64,000 nt of DNA from Cyathus striatus. Lineage: Eukaryota > Basidiomycota > Agaricomycetes > Agaricales > Nidulariaceae. The first letter of the stretch is position 1. Every line of letters starts with the position of its first letter. The stretch covers positions 3,410,001 through 3,474,000 of the forward strand of contig JAOVFP010000003.1 of the NCBI GenBank assembly GCA_025738555.1, in the 5' to 3' direction. The position numbers were made by a program, and so were the translations under genes. The notes under the pieces were generated by a model. That model saw nothing but the letters and a program-made list of their open reading frames with translations, did no database searches and was not told the origin of the DNA. Positions 45,626 through 57,901 of this stretch are shown here, one piece after another.

Positions 45626-47520
45626 TCAAAAAATCAGGTTTATAGAGTAAGCTGTTAGAATGGTTATCGAGAAAAGCATTAAAATATACTGTGGAATCAA
45701 GAACGCAGACAGATGCTCCGCAGTTCCGGTTCCACTGTACACTTGAGTTAAGTAAACCTATAAGAAATATTAGACAAATTCAATGAAGGTAGAAATATAC
45801 CCACCTGTGCTGTGGCCGTTGGCAGACACGAGAAAAATCTATAATATATACGTAAGAGAAACTTTATATATTGGTAGAATTGAGTCAACCTACATGCATA
45901 CGAATCGAATGACTTTGTTGTCTTGAGGAATCAATCCGACGCGAACCAAAAACTTTTCACAGATCAAAACGCCTAGAATGGGGACGATGATCATTCTGCT
46001 GATTGCGAGACCGAAAATAGCCCCCAGTGGTAGTGATGACCACTTATTTCTGGGAACATGAAGTCTAGCAAGCGCAGAGCCTAAACATATGAGACCAAGG
46101 GGAACCGAAGCGCCCCCAATGAAAGTTGTGGTGTCCATTATGAATGCCAGGGGGGGCTGTCCATCCGGTGCCGAAGGCATATCGACTCCAGGCACCGCAA
46201 CAAATAAAGCTTTTAATTTCGGCACGATGGCGATGGGAAAGGCGATGACAATTGCAGTAGAAATTGGTGTAAATAACGACTTGAAGAAAGTGCGAATCTT
46301 CAAATATACGTAGCGGCAGCGAGTAAGGCGGTAAGTTTCCACAGAGAGCGGTGAAGAAGCAATACTGAGTGCTTGCAATTCCGTGGGACTTTCACTATCC
46401 TTTGGACCCAATATCACTACCGATTGTCGTCTTGAAGAATTCGGGAGTGCTACTTCTGGAGAACCTAATGTGTACTCGGATAGTTGAATATTTTCTTCAG
46501 GCGAAGCGCGTGGTTGAACATGTAATGATAATCTCCCACTTGTGATAGTACTACTTAAGTTATCGCCTGATCCAACTCGCTCATTTCGCACTGGGTTATT
46601 CCGCAAGCGGACCGATTGAGATTCATTTTCCGGAGCTTGTTGTTTTTCACTGTCTTGAATGGGTCGACGACCGGATATACTAAGTCTTCGCCATAACGCT
46701 CGTGGGTAGAAGTAAAATGCGGCTTTTCGTTTGACACGCATCGCTTCACGGATTTCCGCATTTTCCACATCAGGACCTACATAATCCATCGCGATCCAGC
46801 GATCTCCACCCATTGGAAATAATGTAACCTATAGTGACACATCATGTCAGTGGATAGAAATAAAATGACGAAAATAGGTTAGCTACCAAGTAAACCAATA
46901 GAAATACGGATATATATGCGATTGCCAGATTCTGATCTCCAATTCCACTGAAAGGAGCTGATCCAGTGATGCTCATTATGACAGATGTAGCTATTGAATA
47001 TTTAATGATGAAATATCTTTGAGGAAAGGAACAACACTCACGAATATCCCCGACATTTCCCCAACCACCTGCCACTAATACCCCATAACGAAATCTATGT
47101 GGTACCCAGAATACGCTTTTGATAATCCAAGCAAGGAGGACACCAATAACTTCGTAAATCACAGCAACCAGTACCAAAGGTCCTGAAATAAGCAATGAAC
47201 GTGAAGTATAATCTGAAGCAATCAACGACTCACCTAGAGCCTTTACATTATCCGAAGTAAACGCAGCTACCACCTTCGAGAACATGAGGCTGGGGAGGGC
47301 TATATTCAGTACTATCTGTCCAGCGCCTCTCGCGGCAGCCGGAGGAAAGATATCAGCCTTGGTTATAGTAAATCCACACGCTGCACATATCACACTGAAG
47401 ACGTATTGTGAGTAAACTGAGCATAGGAAGTTGATAAGAGGGCTTGCGAAAGATCGATTGGACGTACAGACGAATTAGGGGTCGAAAGGATACCCAAATA
47501 AGTTCTCCGATGGAAATCAT
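45626..47520 (-). CDS. Auxin-efflux-carrier-type membrane transporter (AEC family)
   Basis: Seven exons (47520-47468, 47394-47234, 47182-47042, 46990-46887, 46828-45894, 45838-45805, 45757-45626) sum to 1560 nt, 519 residues, all in phase. The N-terminal helix bundle includes CAACGFTITKADIFPPAAAR, QIVLNIALPSLMFSKVV and GWGNVGDIPTSVIMSI, the last being the core motif of the family. A hydrophilic loop of about 170 residues (Arg/Ser/Glu-rich, after DRWIAMDYVGPD) separates it from the C-terminal bundle with FIGGASVPLGLICLGSALAR and CLPTATAQ-VYLTQVYSGTG. Fungal relatives such as yeast Ecm3-type proteins are thought to sit in the ER or plasma membrane; substrates are not firmly known. It is divergent to the surface-protein gene at 49034. 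Two decayed copies lie upstream of the next two surface-protein genes. Confidence 0.9.
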
Positions 47521-48872
47521 TGGTGATGAAGTCTCTGCTACCAGAAGATGAGACCTGAAGGCCTGATGAGAACCAATGGTACAGTGGGACTCCATAACGA
47601 AGCTTGAAATGTGTAGCTGCAACGATAAGCTACAACCCTTACGGCTTTCACATGAGGCGTGTGTAATGGGCGGCAGCGTGACTGTCAGCCGGAGAGCGTG
47701 ATCTAAATATGGGTCGTCGAAGAAGGAATCTCTAGTTACTTAAGTACTTGAGGATGTGGCACCAATTCAAGTCTCGGAATGTAAACTAATTGTGGGGTTG
47801 GTGGGACATGCACGCCAAAATTTAATCGAACCTATCGTGATCTTCCAGCAATGTAATATGTTCAAGTGTCAATTTTTCGACCAGTCGGCTAAGACCGAAA
47901 GTACCATGATGTGGTGGGATTGAATTATATGCAGTATGCAAAGACTTGTGTGGGGATAACACAATGTAAATGAATGTGCCTGTGCTTGGCCTGGCGGCGG
48001 CTGCCAACAAGCTGCCAATTTGAATGAGGCACGGACAGCGGCGTTTAGACAAGTAATTTTATTCTCCGTCTTCCACCGATAGCAGCGGAGCGTGAAATCA
48101 CAGCAAGTAGTACATATAAGTAATACTTAAGCTTGTCAGGCTTTCTGGGTCTCGAAATAACATGTCCACAATAATTGTTTGGAGTACTCGAATGTGAGCT
48201 GGAAATTCAATTAGTGCTGTATGCATACAACATGCATAAGCGTATAACTTCGTGCAACGCTGAGTTCATGCCAAGTTCATGCTGAACGCCTCCTACATAG
48301 GCGGTAGGACGGCTTATTCAGCACCTTTCAGCTGAGTCATGTACAAATAAGTAACGGCAAGCTCACCTCAGTTGCCTTGCCGGGCCCTCCGATGACTTCC
48401 TTGACAACAGACATGTCGTATAAGCACTACTGGAGGGTCTGATTTCATTGCGTTCAGACCTTGATGCATGTGCATGACTAGTGGCTCCCGACGGCTCAGT
48501 TTTTTCGCTGTAAGGCTGACCTCGTAAGTTTTCTGAGGTTCTTACTGTAAGTTGTTTTCACTGGGCTTTAGGCATAGTACAGTAGTATGACGAGGCAGGT
48601 CATTTCAAATAGAAGTAAGTACTACTTAACTGGACCATTGATTTTGATTTTATCAAACTAAAATTTGAGGATTCTATTGGGATTCTGAAGATAATCATAT
48701 GGGAAGTAAGCAGGCACCGCCGCGTGGGAGATATTCAGAAAGCGCTTAGTGTTTCCTTGCCGGTCTTGAGCGCAGATGGATATGCCAGTGATCATCTTAT
48801 GCTTGACATGCGCATCACCGCTAACATACCGTTGTCTGCACATCCATCTGACGAAGGGAAGGAAACTTATGT
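47521..48872. other. Shared upstream region of the divergent transporter and surface-protein genes
   Basis: About 1.35 kb separates the two starts' core promoters. No gene is supported. Parts recur upstream of the other two surface-protein genes, for instance the GATCATCTT-GC-TT-ACAT segment near 48792, 53505 and 60630. The region is therefore part of the duplicated unit. Confidence 0.55.
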
Positions 48873-48879
48873 TATAAAG
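48873..48879 (+). promoter_or_regulatory. TATA box of surface-protein gene SP1
   Basis: TATAAAG lies 161 bp before the start, followed by CCCTTGCATT. The other two genes have CTATAAAACCC followed by AGCTTGCATTGGCTTG at the same place, which is where the duplicated promoter is best conserved. Confidence 0.5.
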
Positions 48880-49033
48880 ACCCTTGCATTCAATAGAGCT
48901 CCCCATCCAGTTCTCCCTCTTGGCTTGTCTGCCATCTTCGTTCTTTTCCTTCCTTCGTTATTTTTTCTTCGTTCTTTGACCCCGGACGGTCCTATATTTT
49001 TTCGTTCATTATTACTAGTAACCTATTTTTGCA

Positions 49034-51638
49034 ATGGTTTACGTTACTGTAATTTCCATTCTTTTCTTCTCTGTTGCACATGCTGCTAATGACTGGAGCA
49101 AACCATGTCTTTCTGGAGTATGTGAATATGGTGAGCTCATTTTTATTTCATAATGCGAACCATATTAATTGGATTGGGAAAGACCTTCCTTCTTCTACAA
49201 ACGGTGGATCATCTGGGACCGTTAAAATCGTGCGTATTATAACTGAAAAAATACCTGCATCTGACAAAGACGTCGTAGTGGGGCTCGCAGGATTCCATTT
49301 CGGACATAACCACTGCTGCAGGATGGGAAATATTAGGTTGCTCTGCCGACGCTTTATCTCAAGATGTGCGTATTGTGTGCAAGAACGATGAAACTAGCGC
49401 ATCCGAGTGCGCACATCTCTTTAGTAACTCAGGGCCTGAAGGGAAGATCGTTCGTCTCCCACAGAATGTGAGTATCCTGCTATCTATACTGAGATAAACA
49501 CAGAAAAAATACTCACCAACACCGAAGTGCGGCAAGGCCGCGTTCGCGAGAGTCGCTCGATCTTATATACCTGCTGATCAGAGTATCCCGCCATCTATCA
49601 GTCCGCGTATTGTTAGAAGGGACGGCGCTCAGCCCCAAGTTAAGGCGTTAAGTCTTGATACCAATTTCGCAGCGGTCAATAGTTCCGAGTAACATTTCAT
49701 TGCTGTATCAGTTTAATAATTATTTAACGTAACTCGGACATTAGATTAGGGAATGTCAACTTTGCTCTTAAAGCTGCGACCATTCCTGGCGTCAATGGAG
49801 AGATTGACATTCCACAAGGATCGGCTATCCAATCTAGAGCACACCGCAGATTCATGCAGCGTGGATTCTTAGATTTTGTTGGAGACGCAATAAATTGTCA
49901 GCATATTTCCATTTTATACATAATCGAGTGAGAGACCTAACGAGCTGTGCCTGTGCTCTAGCGATCAAGTCCCTTGATGACTTCTCCAAATCAGCATCGA
50001 CAACCCTTCCTATCGACGCAACAAAGTCAGTCGAGATCTTCAATCAGAATATTTCATGTCCTCCACTTAGTGCGGGAGCCAAAGTGAGCGTTGATATTGA
50101 CGCTCATGGGACAGCAAATGTTGGCGTAGCAGCAAGTGGAACAATTATACCGCCGAAGATTGACAACTTCGGTATCACAACTAGTGCGTAATTCCAATTT
50201 TTCATTTCCGTAAGTTATGTAGTAATTAGCTTGGCACAAAAGGTCTTACTGCAGACCTGGATGGTTCCGTCAACGTAAACGCCAATATCGGAGGGTCTTT
50301 AGATTCCGGCAAGATCCCAATCTTCAATGTCGGCATTCCTGGACTTGACTTCCCTGGGTTAGTCTGGCATACATACATCTTAAGGAAATAATAAAGCTAA
50401 CTTCCTTGCATTACATAGTATCCTTACAATTGGTCCGTCATTTGAGGTCAACGCAGAGGTCACAGCTTCCCTCGAAATCGACGCAGATCTCACTGTTGGA
50501 GTCAATTATCACGTAGCCAACGCTACATTCGTTTTCCCACCAGGAAGTGATAGCAACACGGGAGGGTCTTTCAATCTCGGTGATACTCGTCAGTGGCCAT
50601 CATGTACTTTTCCCCAAGCCCGTATGTCTTAACAAGATTTTCACAGCACTCCAGCTATCTCTATCCTCGTCAGTCAAAGCCACGGGAAGTGTGGTAGCAC
50701 ATGTTATTCCGACCCTCAACCTCGGCATTTCCGCACTAGGAGACACTGTCAAAGCGGGTGTCTTTTTGGATCTGGACGCCAGCGCCAAAGTGGGCTTAAC
50801 GGTGGATGCAAATGCAGGCGTCAACGCAACTATTGATGGCGCCGCCCCTACTGCCTCAGCCAACTCCAAGATTGTGAAGCCAAGGGGATATACTCTTCCT
50901 GGACATTACTATTGGAACCGCCCTATTTCTCGCCAAGATGATGTACTGATCTCGTATCCCAATACCGAAACGGATGCTGCTTTGACCGATGGCGCTTCAT
51001 CCGCATCTACATCTACTACTCCGACTACGAGTGTATCAATGTCTGAAATACCAACATCCCAGGGAACACAAGACTACCCAAGTACGACCACAAACAGCAC
51101 GACTGTCTCGTCTTTTGTTTCTCAGTCAGCTTCTTCATTGGTATCATCTTCTCAAGCAACTTCTACAAGTTTCACAAGCTCTAAAGGTATCGCTTCCACA
51201 TTCACATCATCAGCCGCAGCCACATCCAATACAAGCGGAAGCAGCATCTCAACATCCAGTAGTGCTAGCATTAGTGGGTGCTTCGACGTCAACGCAGGAC
51301 TAGCAGTAAACGTCGGAGCTGATGCTAATTTCTTCGGGTTGTTCGATCCAAGTACCACATTGTCATTGTTCAATAAAGATTTTGAGCTTTTCCAGGTAAG
51401 TCCTTTTCTGTTATAACTCATAGACAGCAGTTGATGCGTAGCTCAGAAATGTTTTGGGGCCAGCACGAACTCTAGACGCTCACTTTTCTCAGTTGCTCGG
51501 AGATCAATCGGGCGTCCTCGCTTTGCACATCAAGCACGCGATGTGTATAGGAGAGAGTTAACTTGTCTGCCTTCTGACGTGGAAGGTACTGAGGATTTGA
51601 CGTCTTTAGTGGACGATGTTGTCAATGCTGCCTCGTAA
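49034..51638 (+). CDS. SP1: secreted surface protein with a short Ser/Thr-rich stalk
   Basis: Ten exons (49034-49130, 49183-49229, 49279-49467, 49528-49688, 49745-49896, 49962-50183, 50243-50357, 50419-50588, 50647-51395, 51447-51638) sum to 2094 nt, 697 residues. A signal peptide (MVYVTVISILFFSVAHA) is followed by NDWSKPCLSGVCEYD and a Cys-containing folded region (IVCKNDE...ECAHLFSNSGPEGK). Next comes a beta-rich part with SCPPLSAGAKVSVDIDAHG, GSLDSGKIPIFNVGIPG, TIGPSFEVNAEVTASLEID and NLGISALGDTVKAGVFLDLD. A Ser/Thr stalk of about 150 residues ends in CFDVNAGLAVNVGADANFFG and a short tail. I suspect relatives of fungal domains DUF7029/DUF7223, but this needs a profile search. A last GTAAGT at 51636 could extend the tail by a few residues. 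Function unknown; cell-wall or extracellular location inferred. Confidence 0.8.
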
Positions 51639-52309
51639 GTTCACGCTATCCTTTTGAAGGCGTTGAGGCTGACATAAATTGTCAATGTAGAGCCAAGGAG
51701 TTGTGAGATTGTAGTTAACAGGAGACACCGGACAATTTTACTTAGTACATACTGTAATTAAATATACCTTAACCATAATGCCATCGTAGTGGGGAACTGT
51801 ACTTTGTTGGCGTGACGTTGAGCATCGTTCCGGCTGGGGGGTATGTTAGTGATGATCGGCAAGTGCCAGCTTACCATGGGTTGCCGGAGTACAGCCTAAC
51901 GAAAATCTTGAGATGACCAACCTTAGAAGGTGCTTTAGTACCAAGTTAAACCAATTATTATTACTACTGCGCCAGCAGAGACCAGCAGCCCCGAATAGTA
52001 CTTAGTTTTGTAAAATCAGAAGACTGGTATTTCCATTTCCACTAATATGTGGCTTGTTGGGGATTCGACAAGCATGAATGATTTCATACTCAAGAGCCAA
52101 GCTAGCTAATACCTGTAGTACAATACGACTCGTAGCACTGCTTAAGTTGGCGGTTGGTTCAGCCTTGTGGCCTTTCAATTTTTTAACCAATCGTCTGTCA
52201 GAGGATTAAATGACTGAAATTACATGCCCCGTACACCAAGTTCCAACAGAAGCATATATATAGATATAAGTATACTTAACAGTGATACACATGTATGGCG
52301 AGCGGGCTC
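51639..52309. other. Intergenic region after SP1
   Basis: No gene could be supported between the end of SP1 and the decayed transporter copy. The sequence is AT-rich with short unsupported frames on both strands. Confidence 0.45.
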
Positions 52310-52990
52310 TGATCTCCAATCTTACAGGAGGGAGCGGAACCAGTGATGTTCATTATGACTGATGTACCCAAGATGGTACCTGTCTAATTAAATGATGAAA
52401 ATTTTCGAGAAAGGCAATGCTCACATATATCCCCGCTCCCTCCACCAGCTGCCAGTAATATGCCACACTGAAACCCATGTGGTACCTAAAAATACGTTTT
52501 AACACACAAGGTATTGAAATAATGAACATGGTATAAAACATGTCGAGGCTTCACCTTTACATTATTTGGATTTATCAGGTAACTGCAGCTGCAACTCCGG
52601 GATAAAAAGACGGGGAAGAGCTAATTTAGCTTTATCTGTCTCACGGCAGTTTCTGGGAACCTACAAATGAGTCTATATATTGCACAAACCACGCTGTGGC
52701 AGATGTGATGTGAATTAACATCTAAACTAAGCGGGAAGGATGGTTCGAGTTTAGAAGCACGGACGGATTAACGAATTATTAGGTCGAGATTCCGAGGTAT
52801 CTAAACCAGTTTTCGAATGTGAATCATTTTTAATGATTGAGAAGCTGAAACCAGGAGATGTATGCTGTACAGCAGTGAGAACAATGAAGCTGAAGCTTGA
52901 AAGGAGCGACTGACTGCAACGCTAAGCTATACTCTGTGGCATCCATATGAGCCTTGCATAACCTAGGATTCCACCTGCAATTGCAGCAAT
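52310..52990 (-). pseudogene. Decayed copy of the AEC transporter gene (unit 2)
   Basis: DNA blocks match the intact transporter in the same order, for example CCAGTGATG-TCATTATGAC, CCACCTGCCA/CCAGCTGCCAGTAAT followed by a CC-CA and ATGTGGTACC, and CTTTACATTAT. The match covers the middle and N-terminal exons. Frames are broken by stops and indels, and the large C-terminal exon is missing. Its position, upstream of and divergent to the second surface-protein gene, mirrors the intact pair. Confidence 0.8.
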
Positions 52991-53581
52991 CGTTATCGTA
53001 CACATGGACTGTACGCGAACGCATTATAACAAAATGACGGTATTGCCAAAGTATTGCCTAAACAAAGGAAATCAAGTCAAACGGTTGTCACAAGTCATCG
53101 TGCTTACGCTCATCATTTCTGTGACTTGAGAACAAACTTCCTGGGACCTGAAGACTTGATTTATGTGTTTCAATTGAGTTTGAGCTTCGAGCCGGTGTTT
53201 CCTCGTCACAAGGCTTAAGCCATGTAAGCTCCCCCCTAAAACTTCCAAGTTGTTTCAATGCTTGGCCACTGCTGAATTATGCTTTCACCAGAATTTAGAT
53301 ATAATATGTTGTAGGAAGAAAATACACTTATTTCAAAATTAGTACTCACATGGACCATTGGTTTTGATTCTATCACCATCATTTACAAAATGTCGACATC
53401 TTGGATACGCAACTAAGTAGAAGGGCACTGTAGAGCTTCCGGGCGTTTTAATTCTTTGCAAGTCTTAAGCGCGGATGACATTGACAATGATCATCTTTGG
53501 ATCATCTTGCATTTGACATTCGTATCATCGGTAACGTACCATAGTTTGCATATCCTTCCGATAGGATGGAATACTTAGATC

Positions 53582-53588
53582 TATAAAA
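53582..53588 (+). promoter_or_regulatory. TATA box of surface-protein gene SP2
   Basis: TATAAAA in the context GATCTATAAAACCC lies 172 bp before the start. It is nearly identical to the site at 60700 and is followed by the shared AGCTTGCATTGGCTTG. Confidence 0.6.
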
Positions 53589-53753
53589 CCCTAGCTTGCA
53601 TTGGCTTGAAAGTAACTGAGCCCGTTCCGTATTCACTTTTCCCTCTCGCGGTCCTGTAAAGGCCGTTTTTCATTCCTTTTGTTACCACATTCGTTTATTT
53701 CGTTCTTTGGTGCTGAAGAGTCCTATTATTAATTTCGTTCTTTTATACCAAGA

Positions 53754-56700
53754 ATGGTTTACATTGCTGTAGTTTTCATTCTTTTCTTCTCTGTCGTACA
53801 TGCTGCCAATGACTGGAGCCAACCATGTCTTTCCGGAGTGTGCCAATACGGTGAGCTTTCTGTTATCTCATAGGGTGGACTGTACTAATTGTGTCGAGAA
53901 AGATCTTCCTTCTGCTACTAATGGCGGATCTTCTGGGACTATTAAAATTGTCCGTACTATTATTTAATTGCAAACACACCTGATCTTACGGTGGCACCAT
54001 AGTGGGGATCTCAGAATGCCATTTCGGACATAACCACTGCCGCAAGATGGGAAATTATAGGTTGTTCTCCTAATACAACATCTCAGACCGTTCGGATTGT
54101 GTGCAAGGACGACGAAACTAGCTCCAAAGAGTGCGCTCATCTCTTTAGCAGCTCGGGTCCTGAAGGGAAGATCGTTCGTCTCCCAGAGAATGTAAGTATT
54201 TTTCTTTTCCCTACTGAGATCTAGTATATAAAATACTCACAAACCCGAAGTGCGGCAAGGGCGCCTTTGCAAGAGTTGCTAAAGCATGGACACCGGCAGA
54301 TCAGAGTATACCATCGTCCATTAGTCGTCGAATTGTTAGAAGGGATGGTGTTCAGCCTCAAGTCCAGGCATTAACTCTTGATACCAATTTTTCAGCTGCC
54401 GATACCTCTAAGTAGGTCTTTCAATTACAGCACTGATTAACTGATTAGTTGACATTCGTGAACATTAGATTTGGGAATGTCAACTTCGTTCTTCGAGGTG
54501 CAACCATTCCAGGGGCCAATGGAGATATTAGTATTCCACAAGCTCAATCGCGAGCATATGGAGCGGTCAAGCAGCGCAGGTTTAGCATTGGAAGCATACT
54601 CAATCGTCTGTTTCTTTCCAATTCTCGCTTGCGATGTTTACTGATGCTGCTTCCGTACAATAGCTATCACATCTCTAAATGACTGGAAACAGTCCGCATC
54701 AAAAGCCCTTCCTTTTGACGTAACCAAGTCAGCCCAGCTTTTCAATAAGAACATTTCATGTCCCCCGCTTAGTGCTGGAGCCATAGTAAACGTGAATGTG
54801 GACGCGCATGGGACAGCTAACATCGGAGTTGCCGCCAGTGGAACGTTTATTCCTCCCAAGGTTGAGGACTTTGCTATTACAGCTAGTACGTATCAGAATC
54901 TTGCACGAGTTTAAGCTATAGCCAACCTTGTATGCATAGCTCTTTCTGCAGACTTAGGTGGCTCCATCAACCTGAACGCAAACGTTGGAGGGTCTTTGGA
55001 TTCCGGCAAGATCCAGATCTTCGAGATCGGCATTCCTGGACTTGATTTCCCCGAGTCAGTATTTCACAAGCGTGTATGAAACAAATATACTTACCTCCAG
55101 TATTAGCATTCTAACGATTGGCCCAACTTTCCAAGTCAATGCGGAACTAACAGCAACTCTTGATGTGGAAGCCAATCTCACCGTCGGAGTCAACTATGTA
55201 ATCACTGATGCTTCGTTCGAGTTCCCTCCTAACTCTGGCGGCACAACGGGAGGGTCTTTCAACCTCGGTGATACTCGTCAGTAACCGTTTATAGCACTCT
55301 GCAACAATAATCTAAAACGCACTTTACAGCACTCCAACTATCTCTCGCCTCTTCGGCCAAAGCCACAGCTAGCGTAGAAGCGCATATCATACCAAGTATC
55401 AACATCGGTATCAACGCGCTAGATGGCGTCATCAACTCAGGTATCTTCTTAGACCTGGACACCAGCGCGAAAGCTTCCTTGACTGTGGAAGCAGGAGCGC
55501 AGGCTAACGCAACCGTCGATAAAGCCCCGGCTGCTACAACTAGTAGTGCAAAGTTATTGAGGAGAAGATACACCCCTCCGAAAGACTACTACCATCCAGA
55601 GAACAATTACCATCCAGAGAACAACTACCATCCAGAGAATAACTACTGGAACCATCCTGAATACAACTCCTGGAACCGTCCAAATCATCACAACAACCGT
55701 CCTAGCCATGGCGGATACAGGCCTCCACAACGGGGAGGAGCCCAAGGGCACAATCCCATGCCGATCCATAGTACCAGCACTAAGGCGCATCCTAGTTCGA
55801 CTAAAGTTGCTTCGTCTGCATCCACGATCATAGGAATCTCCTCCACACTCTCTGGAATAGCGTCTCAGACCCAGAGCGCATTCAACTCCACAGCCATCAG
55901 TGCAGAGAGCACGAGCACCCCTCCTTACATTTACCCGCCAGCTTCCTCCTCAGTGGATTCAGGTTCGCAAGCAACCGGAACGGGCTTCTCGACATTTATT
56001 TCCCAGTCAGCTTCCTCAGCGGTGTGGTCTTCCCAAGCAGCTAGCTCCACCCCTACGAGCGTAGTCACCATGACCCCCTTGTCTTACTTTTCTTCTTCCT
56101 CGTCCACTCATACGAGCGCAGTCACCATGACTCCCTTATCCTACATTTCTTCTTCCTCGGTGGCGTCGTCTTCGCCAGTAGTCAGCACACAAAGCACCAT
56201 CACCCCGGTACACATTTCTTCCTCGTCGGTGGTGCCGTCTTTGCCTGTTTCCTCCTCGGTATTTTCGTCTTCACCTGTGGACACGGGTAGCATAGGCCCC
56301 GTATCACAGACTGGTTCCTCCTCTGTCGTGTCCTCTTCGCATGCATCCAGCACCGGCAGTGTGAGTACATCGTCTCCCATTACCTCCTCCCCGGTGGCAA
56401 CCTCTTCACAACCAGCATCCAGCACCGGCGGCGTTAGCATCTCGTCCCACATTTCTTCCTCATCAGTGGTATCGTCTTCGGGAGCAGCTAGCACCGGCAT
56501 CACGGGCGTGGGTAGTGCATCCTCCTCTGTGGCCTCGTCCCCACATCCAGCATCCAGCACCGGCAGCACGAGCATCTCATCCCACATCCCTGCTTCCTCG
56601 GTGGTATCCTCTTCAGCGGCACCGTCTTCACATGCATCCAGCACCGGCATCACGAGCACAGGTAGCGTTTCTTCCTCAGCGGCCTCGTCTTCACACGCAC

Positions 56701-57552
56701 CATCCAGCACTGGTAGCACGAGCATCTCATCCCACATTTCTTCTTCCTCGGTGGTAGTGTCCTCTTCGGCGGCACCGTCTTCACATGCATCTAGCACCGG
56801 CATCACGAGCACAGGTAGCGTTTCCTCCTCAGTGGCCTCGTCTTCACACGCACCATCCAGCACCGGTAGCACAAGCATCTCATCTCACATTTCTTCTTCC
56901 TCGGTGGTATCCTCTTCAGCGGCACCGTCTTCACATGCATCTAGCACCGGCATCACGAGCACCTCTTCCCACATTCCTTCCTCTTCAGTACCATTATCCA
57001 GCACGAGTCCGACCACGACTCATATCTCCTCCTCCACAATCCCCTCCTCCACACACATATCCAGCACCACCAGCAGCATCATCTCAACGCACATCACCTC
57101 TTCCGTCCCATCTAGCACCCTCAAGCCAAGCAGTACCATCAATCCCAGCAGCACATCAACACGCCCAATCCTAATCGAACCAACAGCCAGTGCAAGCGTT
57201 GATATCTGCTTCGACGTCACAGCCGGACTATCGGTCAACGTCGGTGCTACCGCAAGTTTCTTCGGCTTATTCGATCCCAGTACGACATTGACGGTGTTCA
57301 GTAAGCAGTTTGATTTGTTCCAGGTGCGCATTCCTCTTTTTTCAGTTGATGGTATGGATGAAATTGACGGGTACGTAATGTATGCAGAAATGTTTCGGAG
57401 AAAGCGTAAAGACGAGACGTTCTGAACCGCGGTCGATTGAGAGTGCCAGTTCGGATATCGCTAAGAGGGATTTGACGTGCCCTACTTCCAGTGGGGGAGG
57501 GAGCGGGGGGTTGACGTCTTTGGTTGATGATGTTGTTAAAGCTGATTCGTAA
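53754..57552 (+). CDS. SP2: secreted surface protein with a long mucin-like stalk
   Basis: Ten exons in the SP1 layout (53754-53850, 53903-53949, 54003-54191, 54251-54411, 54469-54605, 54664-54885, 54940-55054, 55101-55276, 55330-57323, 57388-57552) sum to 3303 nt, 1100 residues. The folded part is very similar to SP1 and SP3 (WGSQNAISDITTAARWEIIG, SCPPLSAGAIVNVNVDAHG, GGSFNLGDT). A Tyr/His/Asn/Pro stretch with repeated NNYHPE follows. The stalk of about 430 residues is almost pure Ser/Thr/Ala/Val with 50-51-residue repeats and should be heavily O-mannosylated. The conserved cap CFDVTAGLSVNVGATASFFG comes after it, then KCFGES and a short C-terminal tail. Intron positions are identical to SP1. 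The stalk is far longer than in SP1, so the protein could project much further from the wall. Confidence 0.82.
56480..56960 (+). repeat. Tandem 150-153-bp repeats in the SP2 stalk
   Basis: Repeat starts (GCATCTAGCACCGGCATCAC or one mismatch) fall at 56634, 56787 and 56937, with a more divergent unit before. Each unit encodes a 50-51-residue Ser-rich block with SSHISSSSVV and SSTGITSTG. Near-identity between units points to recent expansion by unequal exchange or slippage. Confidence 0.85.
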
Positions 57553-57901
57553 GTCCACATATCTGGTCTTTTGGGGGAAGTGGAAGCTGATAGAAACTAT
57601 CTAGCGTCTAGGAACAGTGAGATGTTGGTTGTGTAGGTGGAGTGGGCTTTTGACACTTTCCTTACATACCCCTTCGTACACCTTTGTACTACTCTAATAC
57701 CCTTTTAATACCAGTTGCATTTGCTTGAAGTAACTGAGCTTGAGGCAAGACTATCTGCGACATCAAGAAGAGGTTCAAATGCAGTAGCTGGTATATTGAG
57801 TACATAACGACAATATAGATGTTGTACAACAGTTCCTATGGGAACCGGGGAGTAAGTACATGCGTACCAACATAGTAGAGGACATACCACAAGTATCTAA
57901 A
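57553..57901. other. Short intergenic region between convergent SP2 and isomerase genes
   Basis: About 350 bp between two 3' ends. No gene or clear terminator structure was seen; TAATA-rich stretches could serve as poly(A) signals for either gene. Confidence 0.4.

Noticed and set aside
56141..56878. Acidic 245-codon frame on the minus strand
   Set aside because: It is the reverse reading of the Ser/Thr repeats in the SP2 stalk and repeats with the same period.
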